64,000 nucleotides of DNA from an uncultured Eubacteriales bacterium (GCA_934401725.1 CAKRSS010000003.1:25465-89464); one strand, 5' to 3'. Numbered from the stretch's first letter, positions 18,898 to 27,660 are shown. The notes: generated by a model not told the origin, from the letters alone. Made by a program: numbers and translations.

Positions 18898-19401
18898 ATG
18901 AAAAAACATATTGTAAAGCTCATCTGCCTTCTCGTTCTCGCCGCCATGACGCTGACCTGCTTCGCCTCCTGCAACAGCGGCGCGACATACCGCGACGACA
19001 TCAAGGTTTCGGACATATCCACCGCGCTGAAAAACAAGTTCCCCGTCGCCGACGGCTACTACGCCGCCGACAGCGACTACCTCGGCTTCTACTTTGAGGG
19101 TGCGGCCGACAAGGTGGAGGACTACGTCATTGAGTTCTCCGCGACGAGCACGAACATAAATCAGTTCGGCATTTTCCACGTCAAGGAAGGCAGCGCCGAC
19201 GCCGTCAAGGCGCTGTGCGACAGCTACATTCAGACCATGCGCGACCGCTGGGTCGCCCAGGCGAGCTACATCGCCTCCGAGCACCCCAAGATGGAGAACG
19301 CCGAGGCGCGGGTATTCGGGAATTACGTTGTCTACGTCATGCTGACAGCTGAGGACAAACTGGCGGCGTTTGCGGCGGTTGAAGAGATGCTGAAGGGGTA
19401 A
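18898..19401 (+). CDS. DUF4358 lipoprotein
   Basis: 167 residues. Signal peptide with lipobox FASC (Cys25) and a compact domain with ISTALKNKFPVADGY and FGIFHVKEGSA, fitting DUF4358 lipoproteins of Clostridia, whose function is not known. AAGGAG precedes the start. The 169-bp inverted-repeat element begins five bases after its stop codon. Confidence 0.82.
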   Translation: MKKHIVKLICLLVLAAMTLTCFASCNSGATYRDDIKVSDISTALKNKFPVADGYYAADSDYLGFYFEGAADKVEDYVIEFSATSTNINQFGIFHVKEGSADAVKALCDSYIQTMRDRWVAQASYIASEHPKMENAEARVFGNYVVYVMLTAEDKLAAFAAVEEMLKG

Positions 19402-19406
19402 GTTAT

Positions 19407-19575
19407 TTAAGGCATCACCGCGCAATGTCCGAGTGGCACACTTGCTTGCATTTTTTCGTCATATTTCACAAAAATTCTTGTCTGTAGCGCCACTACAGCC
19501 TGCGAATTTTTGTTTCATCTGACGAAAAATCTGACTGCGCAATTGCACCATCGGAATTACGCGGTGAAGCCTTAA
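19407..19575 (+). repeat. 169-bp terminal-inverted-repeat element, full copy 1
   Basis: Starts TTAAGGCATCACCGCG and ends CGCGGTGAAGCCTTAA, nearly perfect terminal inverted repeats. Inside, TTTTTCGTCATATTTCAC and its near complement with ACAAAAATTC flank a central hairpin CTGTAGCGCCACTACAG, so the whole element folds into one long hairpin. It carries no open frame. The copy at 30224-30392 has exactly the same length in the opposite orientation; one truncated and four short copies also occur. It is a MITE-like or palindromic-unit element. Confidence 0.88.
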
Positions 19576-19582
19576 TTTAAAT

Positions 19583-19878
19583 TTTGCGGTTCTCGCAGGT
19601 GACGACCTGCGGGGGCCGTTTTTTTGCAGGATGGGGCCTGCACCCGGAGGAGCGCGCCGGGGTGTTCGGCAAAAACGTTTTTTGAAAAAGGAGTTCTTTA
19701 GCCCCCAAGGGCTGCCGCCGTGGAGGCCACCGACGGTGGAGAAGTGTACTTTTCTGCTCGCGGCAGAAAAGTACAGTTCTTAACGTCCCGCCGACGTTAT
19801 GGCGTGCCTTCCCAAGGCCAAAGAACTATTTTTATAAAAAAAGCGGCTCCCGCAGGCCACCCCTGCGAGAACCGCAAA
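19583..19878. repeat. ~296-bp element with inverted ends
   Basis: The ends TTTGCGGTTCTCGCAGG (19583-19599) and CCTGCGAGAACCGCAAA (19862-19878) are perfect inverted repeats, and similarity continues inward with CCTGCGGGGGCCGTTTTTTT against AAAAAAAGCGGCTCCCGCAGG. Inside is a perfect hairpin TGTACTTTTCTGC with complement at 19745-19775. The right half resembles 63779-63916. No gene is present; together with the previous element it fills the gap 19402-19940. Confidence 0.75.
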
Positions 19879-19940
19879 CTTAAAATTCAATTTAACCGCA
19901 TACGCGCGTATGCAATAGCCCACACAGCTACACCAACAAA

Positions 19941-20375
19941 TCAACCAAGTATCTTAACCTTTCCGATAATCGGCAAGCCGACCGTCTCGCCGCCGACGGC
20001 ATGGACGATGCCGATGACCATAAATACCACCGTCACAAGATAGAGCGGCAGGCAGATCGCAAGGCTGAATATCCAGCCGATGGGCGGAAGCACCCACAGT
20101 ATCGTGCTGAAAATCGCAATCACAACCTCGCAGAGGAACAGCGTCAGTCCCTGATTGACGTGGTAGCGGACGTATTCTGAATCAGCTCCGGCAAACAGCG
20201 GCACCAAAAACAGCAGTCCAAGGTAGGAAAAGATGGCCATCAGTCGCTCTTCAATCGCAACCCCTGCCCCGCTGACGTTGCTCTGCGCACCGTCAGTACC
20301 GAGCGCCGCACCACAGCGCGGACACACCTTCAGCGCGTCATCACAGTCAGCGCCGCACTTCATACATCTGGACAT
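19941..20375 (-). CDS. Zinc-ribbon membrane protein (DUF4870-like)
   Basis: 144 residues from the ATG at 20375, chosen because GGAGG lies eight bases upstream; in-frame upstream starts fall inside that site. An N-terminal zinc ribbon CMKCGADCDD followed by CPRCGAAL gives four cysteines, then three hydrophobic segments with YVRYHVNQGLTLFL, a pattern typical of DUF4870-type membrane proteins. Function unknown. Confidence 0.8.
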   Translation of the reverse strand: MSRCMKCGADCDDALKVCPRCGAALGTDGAQSNVSGAGVAIEERLMAIFSYLGLLFLVPLFAGADSEYVRYHVNQGLTLFLCEVVIAIFSTILWVLPPIGWIFSLAICLPLYLVTVVFMVIGIVHAVGGETVGLPIIGKVKILG

Positions 20376-20410
20376 TCGCATTACCTCCAAAACGTAAAAA
20401 TGGTTGAATA

Positions 20411-20442
20411 AACACCTAACGGAGCCTCGCGGCTCCGTTAGG
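20411..20442 (-). terminator. Hairpin between the MATE and zinc-ribbon genes
   Basis: CCTAACGGAGCC and its exact complement with loop TCGC (20415-20442); on the minus strand it is followed by TGTTTATT. It probably ends the MATE transcript. Confidence 0.6.
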
Positions 20443-20593
20443 TTGGCATAACCGCGGTCAACAGCTACGCCGAGGTGCGCGATAAGCTATGTGGAACTTA
20501 TCACGGTAATATTTTAACATGACCTGACGCGCTTGTCAATCCCGATTTTGAATTTTATTTCATTTGTTTTAGACTTTTTTCGGATCTGCTTTT

Positions 20594-22060
20594 TTATTCG
20601 GCAGAGCCCGAGACTTCGCAAGCCTCGCCGACCTCGCTCGTCTCGTCTGTCTCGGTCTCGCGCTCGGCTGCGTAGCCTTCCGCAGTGCCGCCGCTGCCGC
20701 CGTTTTTATGCCTGAGGTGCCGCAAAAACAGCGTCCAGCACAGCAGGTGCGCAATCGCTGTCATCGTCCATGAGAGGGGGTAGGAAAGGTACAGCACCGT
20801 CGTGGTCGGGAAGGCGGCGAAAACAGTGTATATCCACAGTATGCGGGAAGCGCAGGAGCCGACCAGCGACACGACCATAGGCGTTATCGAGCTGCCCATT
20901 CCACGCATCGCGCCGCAGCCGACCTCCATGAGTCCGCACAGCAGATACGGCCCGCCGACGATGATAAGCCGCTTCATTCCGGACTCGATTGCGAGCTCGT
21001 TTCCCGGCGCGTAAAGCCACAGCAGTTCGCGTCCGAAAAGTATGGTTCCGGCGCCCATGATAAAGCCGATGACAGTCACAAGCCCGTAGCACACGCCGAC
21101 GATACGCGGCACTCTGTCGTACTTCTTAGCGCCGATGTTCTGACCGACAAAGGTCAGCGTCGCGTGGTAAACCGCGTTCATCGCGGTGTATATGAAGCTG
21201 TCAATGTTTGCGGCGGCCGTGTTGCCCGCCACAACGTAACGCTCAAAGCTGTTGACCGACGACTGAATAAGCACGTTCGACAGTGAGAATACGCAGCCCT
21301 GAAGTCCCGCAGGGATGCCGAAGCGCAGTATCTGAAGCAGTTTGTCGCCGTATATGTGCATCTTGCGGAGGCTGAGGTGCATACAGGTGTCTGTTCTCAT
21401 CATGAATATGAGAATAAGTATCATGGAAAGCCATGTAGAGACTGCCGTCGCGATGCCGACGCCCAGCGCGCCCATGCCGAAGCCGAGCACGGTCAGAAGG
21501 TTGAGCGCGACGTTAACTAGTCCCGAGACCGAGAGGAATATCAGCGGGTGCGCCGTGTCGCCGGTCGAGCGAAGCATTGTAGCGCAGTAGTTATACACCA
21601 TGCTCGCTGGCATACCGACCATGTAAGCGCGCATGTAGGGCGCGGCCTCGGCAAGCACGCTCTCCTCGACACCCGTCCAGGTCAGCAGTGTCTCGGCGGC
21701 GAAAAATCCGAAGATCGAAACAATCACGCCGAGTATTGTCGCGGCGGGAACTGCCGTGTGCACCGTCTTGGACACCTCGTCGTAGCGACGCGCGCCGTAA
21801 TTCTGCGCGACGCAGACGCCCGCGCCGACCGACAGACCCATAAACAACTGCACAATGAGGTTTATCAGCGCTCCGCAGGAGCCGACGGCCGCGAGCGCGG
21901 CCTCGCCGTCCGATGCCCAGCGCCCCGCCACAATGGTGTCGGCAGCGTTGTAAAGCAGCTGAAGTATTCCGGTCAGAATGAGCGGTACAGAATACGTGAT
22001 TATTTTACCGAGAACTGGGCCCTCGGTAATGTCTCCCTTGATTCTTTTTGTTTTTGTCAT
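20594..22060 (-). CDS. MATE-family multidrug/cation antiporter
   Basis: 488 residues with twelve predicted membrane helices. Begins KIITYSVPLILTGILQLLYNAADTI-type MATE helix 1, with VVAGNTAAANIDSFIYTAMN in the second half and a hydrophilic acidic Glu/Thr-rich tail after residue 450. MATE proteins export drugs or metabolites using Na or H gradients. It has its own consensus promoter (22103-22131), divergent from the VTC operon. Confidence 0.93.
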   Translation of the reverse strand: MTKTKRIKGDITEGPVLGKIITYSVPLILTGILQLLYNAADTIVAGRWASDGEAALAAVGSCGALINLIVQLFMGLSVGAGVCVAQNYGARRYDEVSKTVHTAVPAATILGVIVSIFGFFAAETLLTWTGVEESVLAEAAPYMRAYMVGMPASMVYNYCATMLRSTGDTAHPLIFLSVSGLVNVALNLLTVLGFGMGALGVGIATAVSTWLSMILILIFMMRTDTCMHLSLRKMHIYGDKLLQILRFGIPAGLQGCVFSLSNVLIQSSVNSFERYVVAGNTAAANIDSFIYTAMNAVYHATLTFVGQNIGAKKYDRVPRIVGVCYGLVTVIGFIMGAGTILFGRELLWLYAPGNELAIESGMKRLIIVGGPYLLCGLMEVGCGAMRGMGSSITPMVVSLVGSCASRILWIYTVFAAFPTTTVLYLSYPLSWTMTAIAHLLCWTLFLRHLRHKNGGSGGTAEGYAAERETETDETSEVGEACEVSGSAE

Positions 22061-22102
22061 TTCAAATTCACTACATCCTAATTATATTACGGAAATACGT
22101 TG

Positions 22103-22131
22103 ATTATAGCATATTCACATCAGACTGTCAA
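22103..22131 (-). promoter_or_regulatory. Consensus sigma-A promoter of the MATE gene
   Basis: On the minus strand TTGACA (22131-22126), 17 bases, TATAAT (22108-22103). Both hexamers match consensus perfectly. Confidence 0.8.
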
Positions 22132-22259
22132 TCATCCTGCCGAATAAACCTTGTTTTACACAAAAATACGATGCTCGGTTGTACCTTTTTGTACACTTGC
22201 GATACGGCAAAATTTTTCCACCAAACTGCGGGATATTTAAGGTTTCTCTTAGGTTTGGT

Positions 22260-22268
22260 TGCTATAAT
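22260..22268 (+). promoter_or_regulatory. Extended -10 promoter of the VTC operon
   Basis: TGCTATAAT is an extended -10 with no good -35 hexamer at 16-18 bases, 32 bases before the VTC start codon. Lack of a -35 may mean activator dependence. Confidence 0.5.
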
Positions 22269-22299
22269 ACAGACACAGAAGCGAAAGGAGCTACCCACC

Positions 22300-23022
22300 A
22301 TGAGCAACTTCAAGCAAAAATTCGAGCGGCTCGAGCAGAAATACCTGCTGACCGCTATGCAGCTGGCGTCACTCAGACTAACTGTTGACCAGCACTTCGT
22401 CCCGGATGCCTACGGCGAGAGCCGCATATGCAACATATACTACGACACCCCCGACTTCCGGCTCATAAGGCAGTCCATCGACAAGCCGGAGTACAAGGAA
22501 AAGCTGCGGCTGCGCACCTACGGTATTCCCCGCCCCGACTCGACCGCCTTCGCCGAGATAAAAAAGAAGTACCGCGGCGTCGTCTACAAGCGGCGCATAA
22601 GCATGAGCTACGCCGAAGCGCTCGCCTACCTCGGCGGCGCGGCGCCGGCTCCCGAGCCGTCGCAGATCTCGAATGAAATCGACTGGATGTTCCGGGTCTA
22701 CCCCGGTCTGCGTCCCGCGATGCTGATAGCCTACGACCGCACCGCCCTCTTCTCTCGCGACGACCCCGAGCTGCGCGTCACCTTCGACAAAAACATCACC
22801 TGGCGCACCGACATGCTCGACCTCGCCACCGGAACCGACGGCAGCCGCCTGCTTCCCGACAGGCTGTGTCTGATGGAGCTCAAGCTGCCGGGCGCAATGC
22901 CGCTGTGGCTCTCACACCGGCTCGACGAGCTCGGCATTTACCCGGTCTCGTTTTCAAAGTACGGCGAGGCGTACACCGAGATGACCGGAGGTCATCGACG
23001 CCCGGCTGTTCTGACGGCGTAA
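22300..23022 (+). CDS. VTC-domain (polyphosphate polymerase-like) protein
   Basis: 240 residues from the ATG at 22300, with AAAGGAG eleven bases upstream. It shows the VTC tunnel-fold pattern of charged strands: FERLEQKYLL, ICNIYYDTPD, EKLRLRTYG, FAEIKKKYRGVVYKRRI and MELKLPG near the end. In yeast Vtc4 this domain makes inorganic polyphosphate from ATP; bacterial single-domain versions lie beside DUF4956 membrane proteins and CotH or beta-helix secreted proteins and have little direct study. Here it is the first gene of such an operon. The basic strands and the acidic residues for metal are kept, so activity is plausible. Confidence 0.88.
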   Translation: MSNFKQKFERLEQKYLLTAMQLASLRLTVDQHFVPDAYGESRICNIYYDTPDFRLIRQSIDKPEYKEKLRLRTYGIPRPDSTAFAEIKKKYRGVVYKRRISMSYAEALAYLGGAAPAPEPSQISNEIDWMFRVYPGLRPAMLIAYDRTALFSRDDPELRVTFDKNITWRTDMLDLATGTDGSRLLPDRLCLMELKLPGAMPLWLSHRLDELGIYPVSFSKYGEAYTEMTGGHRRPAVLTA

Positions 23023-23072
23023 GGCCGAAATACAATCACAAAATAAAAATCAGCAAAGGAAGGTATACTATA

Positions 23073-23741
23073 ATGTTTGAATCTGTGATCAGCGGCGGCA
23101 TAACGGCTGCCGGATTTGCGATATGCACCGCGGCGTCGGTAATTCTCGGGCTGGGACTGGCGCTGGTCTATATGTTCCGAAATAAGCGCTACTCCTCCGG
23201 CTTCGTCGTCACGCTGGCGATGCTGCCGGTGATGGTGCAGGTGGTGATCGCCATGGTCAACGGCAACATCGGCGTCGGCGTTGCGGTGGCAGGGGCGTTC
23301 AGCCTCGTACGCTTCCGCTCGGCGGCGGGCAGTGCGCGGGAGATAGGCGCGGTGTTCGCCTGCATGGCCATCGGACTTGCGACCGGCATGGGATACGTCG
23401 GCGTGGCGGCAATATTCACCGTCATCGTCGTGCTGCTGCTCATGCTCTACACCGCCGTCCGCTTCGGCGAGACGCGCGCCGACGAGAAAACGCTCAAGCT
23501 CACCATTCCCGAAAGCCTCAACTACACCGGCGTCTTTGACGACCTTTTCGGGAAGTACACCAGCGCGCACCGTCTCGAGAAGGTGCGCACAACCGGCATG
23601 GGCAGCCTCTATCAGCTGACCTACCGCATAACCCTGCGCACTCCGACAGCGGAAAAGGAGTTCATCGACCAGCTCCGCTGCCGCAACGGCAACCTTGAAA
23701 TAAGCCTCGGACGGCTCGATAACGACCGTGAGGAGCTTTGA
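23073..23741 (+). CDS. DUF4956 integral membrane protein
   Basis: 222 residues from the ATG at 23073, with AAAGGAAGG upstream; an apparent extension to 22866 overlaps the VTC gene out of frame and is rejected. Membrane helices at about 8-30, 42-62, 64-82 and 90-127, with GAFSLVRFRSAAGSAREIGA as the family's conserved loop, then a soluble C-terminal alpha/beta domain (about 130-222). DUF4956 has no assigned function, but its neighbour is very often a VTC-domain protein, so the two probably act together at the membrane. Confidence 0.88.
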   Translation: MFESVISGGITAAGFAICTAASVILGLGLALVYMFRNKRYSSGFVVTLAMLPVMVQVVIAMVNGNIGVGVAVAGAFSLVRFRSAAGSAREIGAVFACMAIGLATGMGYVGVAAIFTVIVVLLLMLYTAVRFGETRADEKTLKLTIPESLNYTGVFDDLFGKYTSAHRLEKVRTTGMGSLYQLTYRITLRTPTAEKEFIDQLRCRNGNLEISLGRLDNDREEL

Positions 23742-23769
23742 CATTCCTGCTTTTTAGGAGGTAAATATC

Positions 23770-25779
23770 ATGAAAAACCTTGACAAACTGAAATACTCGA
23801 TTTCCGCAATCATATGCGCCGCCATGATGAGCGCGACGCTCGCGGGCTGCGACTCTACGCTCTCCGGCGGCCAGAACGACTCGGACGGCCCGAACGGCGG
23901 CTCCGTCATTACCGACGCGAACGGCAACCGGCTTGACATCTCGCCCGTCACGCTGCCCGAGACGCCGAGCGTCACCGACGCGGTCGCGGGCGAGACCGTC
24001 ACCGCCGACACCGACGGCTCGATAACGCTTGCCGACAGCGGCATCACCGTCACGGGCACGGGACTCACGGCCGACGGCGCCACAGTTACAATAAGCGCAG
24101 CGGGCACCTACACCGTCAGCGGCAAGCTGAGCAACGGCCAGATCATCGTCAACACCGAGGACACCGAAAAGGTCAAGCTGATATTCAACGGCGTCGACAT
24201 TCACTGCGATAACAGCGCGGCCGTCTACGTTGTGAACGCGTCCAAAAAGGTGATAATCTACACGCAGAAGGGCTCTGTCAACCTCGTCAGCGACGGCGAG
24301 ACGCGCGCCGACGGCGACGACGTCCCGACCGCCGCGATATACAGCCACGACGACTTAAAGCTCGACGGCGAGGGCGAGCTTTACGTCACGGGCAGCTACG
24401 GCAAGGGCATTATGAGCAAGGACGACATCGAAATCTGCGGCGGAACAATCTACGTCACCGCAGTCGACGACGGCATACGCGGCAAGGATTCAGTTGAAAT
24501 GACGGGCGGCTACGTCGTCATCGACGCCGGGGCCGATGGGCTGCGCTCGAGCAACGACAGCGAAGCGGCCAAGGGATACATCACCGTCTCGGACGGCGAG
24601 CTGTATATCAAGGCCGCGCAGGACGGCATCCAGGCCGAGACGACGCTGACCGTCAGCGGCGGCAAAATAAGCGTTGTGAGCGGCGGCGGTTCGGCCAACG
24701 CCTCGACGGATAAGGGCGGCGGCCCCGGCGGAGATTTTCCGGGCGGCGGCAGCTTCCCAGGAGGCAACTTCCCCGGCGGAGACGGGAACTTCCCCGGTGG
24801 TGACGGCAACGGTGGCGGACGACCCGGCGGTAACGGGGGGAACGGCGGTAACGGCGGCGGACGACCCGGTAACAACGGCTCGAACATGTCCTCCGAAGGC
24901 AGCGTCGCGGATATTTCGGATCTTGTAGCCATAGGTTTTGCGACCGCAGGCTCCGGCACGTCGACGTCGGCATTGGCTTCGACGTCAACGTCAGCATCGA
25001 CCACGGACGATGCCAGCACCAAGGGGCTCAAGGCCGGTGTGGCCGTCATCATAAGCGACGGCGAGATCACCGTTGACTCGGCCGACGACGCCGTCCACTC
25101 GAACGACTCGGCCACCATAAGCGGCGGCATGCTCACCCTCTCAACCGGCGGCGACGGCATCCACGCCGACGCCACGCTGACCGTCAGCGGCGGCAGCATC
25201 ACCGTCACGGGGAGCTACGAGGGCCTCGAGGCGCTGACGCTCAACATCGAGGGCGGCGTCATAAACGTCACGGCATCGGACGACGGGCTGAACGCCGCAG
25301 GCGGCACGACGTCCTCCGGCCGGGGGCGTCCCGGCGGCGGTAACGCCTCCGACTCGAGCGGGCTGATAAACATCACCGGCGGCACCGTCACGGTAAACGC
25401 AGGCGGCGACGGCATCGACTCCAACGGCAACATCCGCATGAGCGGCGGCACGGTCATAGTCTACGGCCCGACCGACAACGGCAACGGCGCGCTCGACTTC
25501 GACGGCAGCTTCACCATGAGCGGCGGAACGCTGCTTGCCGTCGGCAGCTCGGGCATGGCGCAAAAGCCGACCGGCAGCGGCAACGTCCGCGTGCTGTCAG
25601 CCAACGTTTCGATAAACGCGGGCAGCACCGTCAGCATCACGGACGAGTCCGGGAACGTCGTGACAAGCTTCACCGCGCCCAAGCGCATAGCGTCGGTCAT
25701 ATATGCGGCCGCGGGGCTTGACGGCAGCTACAACATCGTCGTCAACGGCTCGCAGGCGGCAACCGTCAAGGCAAGCTGA
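23770..25779 (+). CDS. Beta-helix carbohydrate-binding lipoprotein (Cthe_2159-like, DUF4353 type)
   Basis: 669 residues. Lipobox LAGC (Cys27), then many short beta-strand repeats of the form DGI-GKDSVEMTGGYV, ADGLRSSND, DDAVHSNDSATISGG and GDGIDSNGNIRMSGG, the parallel beta-helix pattern of the carbohydrate-binding family that includes Clostridium thermocellum Cthe_2159, a pectin-binding protein. Residues about 310-375 are a Gly/Pro/Asn-rich insert (GGGPGGDFPGGGSFPGG onward) that splits the helix repeats in two halves. It ends an operon with VTC and DUF4956 genes and has a terminator after it. It is presumably exposed on the cell surface. Confidence 0.85.
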   Translation: MKNLDKLKYSISAIICAAMMSATLAGCDSTLSGGQNDSDGPNGGSVITDANGNRLDISPVTLPETPSVTDAVAGETVTADTDGSITLADSGITVTGTGLTADGATVTISAAGTYTVSGKLSNGQIIVNTEDTEKVKLIFNGVDIHCDNSAAVYVVNASKKVIIYTQKGSVNLVSDGETRADGDDVPTAAIYSHDDLKLDGEGELYVTGSYGKGIMSKDDIEICGGTIYVTAVDDGIRGKDSVEMTGGYVVIDAGADGLRSSNDSEAAKGYITVSDGELYIKAAQDGIQAETTLTVSGGKISVVSGGGSANASTDKGGGPGGDFPGGGSFPGGNFPGGDGNFPGGDGNGGGRPGGNGGNGGNGGGRPGNNGSNMSSEGSVADISDLVAIGFATAGSGTSTSALASTSTSASTTDDASTKGLKAGVAVIISDGEITVDSADDAVHSNDSATISGGMLTLSTGGDGIHADATLTVSGGSITVTGSYEGLEALTLNIEGGVINVTASDDGLNAAGGTTSSGRGRPGGGNASDSSGLINITGGTVTVNAGGDGIDSNGNIRMSGGTVIVYGPTDNGNGALDFDGSFTMSGGTLLAVGSSGMAQKPTGSGNVRVLSANVSINAGSTVSITDESGNVVTSFTAPKRIASVIYAAAGLDGSYNIVVNGSQAATVKAS

Positions 25780-25796
25780 CTCCGGAGCATAATACG

Positions 25797-25828
25797 GGGC
25801 ACTTCCACACTGTGGAAGCGCCCTTTTT
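25797..25828 (+). terminator. Intrinsic terminator of the VTC operon
   Basis: GGGCACTTCCAC-ACT-GTGGAAGCGCCC followed by T5; one mismatch in a 12-bp stem. Confidence 0.85.
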
Positions 25829-25850
25829 GCGTCTATTTCGCAACAGTCTA

Positions 25851-25879
25851 TTGCTATTTCGCGGGGCATGTGCTATAAT
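25851..25879 (+). promoter_or_regulatory. Promoter of the SecB-like gene
   Basis: TTGCTA (25851-25856), 17 bases, TATAAT (25874-25879), also with an extended -10 TGC. It lies 44 bases before the start codon. Confidence 0.75.
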
Positions 25880-25922
25880 AATATATGAAGTATTGTACAA
25901 ATAACACAAAGGAGTCATAAAG

Positions 25923-26330
25923 ATGTCGGCCACCATAACATTGCGCGGATATACGGTATACGAGTTCTCGTTCGCCAACAAGCTGCCGAACGGAGCGCAG
26001 ATTAAGCTCGGAAATCAGTACAACTACAACGTAAAATACGCGCAGAACAACACCTGCATAGGTGAGATGAATATAAACGTCTACGATCAGGATAAAAAGG
26101 ACGCGTTTTTCGTCAAGCTGTCGCTGCGCGGGGTGTTTACCTTCGACCCCGGCGCCGAAAAGGAGCGCATACACGTCGACAGCTACAAAACGCTGTTCCC
26201 CTACGCCCGCGCCATCATCACAACACTGACTGCGAACTTCGGCATCCCGCCCATCATGATACCAGAGGCGGACATTGAGTCGCAGAGCATATACCGTTTT
26301 GACCTCGGCGGCAAGCCGAAGAATGAGTAA
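25923..26330 (+). CDS. SecB-like protein-export chaperone
   Basis: 135 residues. The segment LFPYARAIITTLTANFGIPP matches the SecB core motif FPYAR followed by GxPP, and the preceding beta strands (FFVKLSLRGVFTF) fit the SecB fold. SecB binds unfolded precursors and delivers them to SecA in Proteobacteria; SecB-like proteins elsewhere serve as chaperones of toxin-antitoxin-chaperone modules or orphan chaperones. No toxin or antitoxin is adjacent; a lipoprotein gene follows after ten bases. AAAGGAG precedes the start, and it has its own strong promoter. Call rests on motif by eye. Confidence 0.75.
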   Translation: MSATITLRGYTVYEFSFANKLPNGAQIKLGNQYNYNVKYAQNNTCIGEMNINVYDQDKKDAFFVKLSLRGVFTFDPGAEKERIHVDSYKTLFPYARAIITTLTANFGIPPIMIPEADIESQSIYRFDLGGKPKNE

Positions 26331-26340
26331 GGAGGATATC

Positions 26341-27660
26341 ATGAACAAAAAATTACTTATCCGCATACTCGCCGCGGGAATGCTCGCTACGACGCTGGTC
26401 TCATGCGCACGCAGCGAGGATGAGCCGAAGGACACCACCACGCCGCTCGCCGCCGAGTCGACGCTCGAGACCACGACCGGCACGCCCGAGACCGAAGCGC
26501 CGACAACGCTCGACATTGTCGCGAACGGCAAAACCGACTTCGTCATTCTGCGTCCGGACAAGGCCGGGGAGCTCGTCGTGAGCGCTGCGGTGAAAATGCG
26601 GCAGGCAATTTCGGCCAGGACGGGTGTCGACGTCGGCATCGTGACCGACTGGATACGTCGCGGCGAGACCGCCGACCAGACAAAGGCTGAAATAATCATC
26701 GGAACCTGTGCGCGCGACGTCACAAGCGGCCTTGCCGACGAGCTCGAGGATCGCAGCTTTGTCATCACGGTCGAGGGCAACAAGCTGGTAATCTGCGGCA
26801 AGACCGAAAAGCTGACGCTTCAGGGCGTTGAATATTTCATCGAGCACTACCTGACCGACGACTACGCAACCTCTTCCTCGCTTTCCCTTCCCCTCACGCT
26901 CAACGACACGCAAACCAACGTAAAGTTCGATATGACACAGCTTATAAACCCGACCGACTCCTACACCACCACGCAGACCAAGCTGTTCGACATTGCCAAC
27001 GTCGACGGCTACAAAATCATGCAGGGCGGCTGCACGGACGGCAAATACCTCTACATGGCCATGGAAAATCAGTCCTTCGCCAGCGACAACCACCACAGCT
27101 ACATATACAAATACGACCTCGCCACCATGAAGGAGGTCGCGCGCAGCGAGGCGCTCCAGCTTGACCACAGCAACGACATCTGCTACAACCCCGACACAGG
27201 GCTGCTCGTCGTCGTGCACAACGCGCCCAAACGCAACAAAATTTCCTTTGTCGACCCCGAGACGCTGACGGTCACGGACACCAAGATAATAGGCTTTGAG
27301 ATTTTCTCGATTTCCTATTGCCAGGAGCGCCGGCAGTACGTCATAGGGCTCAGCCACGGGCAGAACTTCGCCATTCTTGACACCGAGTTCAAGCGCGTGA
27401 AGCTGTGCACGGTCAGCTCCACCGGCTACACCACGCAAGGCATGGAGTGCGACAACGATTTCATCTACTTCATTCAGTACAACAAAAACGTCGTCGTCAT
27501 TTACGACTGGAACGGCAAGCGCGTCACCATTGTCGACGTGACGATCCCCAGCGGTGAACCCGAGAACATCTGCCTTGTCGACGACGTGTTCTACGTCGGT
27601 TGCAACAACGCAAAATGGACCGGCGGCGTCGTTTACGAGATGCGCATAGTCAAGGACTGA
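26341..27660 (+). CDS. Lipoprotein with EIIIG module and beta-propeller-like C-terminus
   Basis: 439 residues from the ATG at 26341 with GGAGG seven bases upstream. Lipobox LVSC (Cys22), Thr-rich linker, then the module shared with the lipoproteins at 1945 and 30473 (about 55-185; AEIIIGTCARD and SFVITVEGNKLVICG). From about residue 205 the repeated strands KIMQGGCTDGKYLYMAMEN, CYNPDTGLLVVVHN and NDFIYFIQYNKNVVVIYDW look like a beta-propeller. It probably binds or processes a surface polysaccharide, but no catalytic residues are evident. It follows the SecB-like gene and may be its client. Confidence 0.7.
   Translation: MNKKLLIRILAAGMLATTLVSCARSEDEPKDTTTPLAAESTLETTTGTPETEAPTTLDIVANGKTDFVILRPDKAGELVVSAAVKMRQAISARTGVDVGIVTDWIRRGETADQTKAEIIIGTCARDVTSGLADELEDRSFVITVEGNKLVICGKTEKLTLQGVEYFIEHYLTDDYATSSSLSLPLTLNDTQTNVKFDMTQLINPTDSYTTTQTKLFDIANVDGYKIMQGGCTDGKYLYMAMENQSFASDNHHSYIYKYDLATMKEVARSEALQLDHSNDICYNPDTGLLVVVHNAPKRNKISFVDPETLTVTDTKIIGFEIFSISYCQERRQYVIGLSHGQNFAILDTEFKRVKLCTVSSTGYTTQGMECDNDFIYFIQYNKNVVVIYDWNGKRVTIVDVTIPSGEPENICLVDDVFYVGCNNAKWTGGVVYEMRIVKD

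Noticed and set aside
19407..19878. A structured noncoding RNA gene
   Set aside because: The hairpins are explained by inverted repeats of dispersed elements with other copies in the window; no independent promoter is seen.
22866..23072. N-terminal extension of the DUF4956 protein
   Set aside because: The extra 69 residues overlap the VTC gene and look unlike membrane protein sequence; the ATG at 23073 has a good Shine-Dalgarno.
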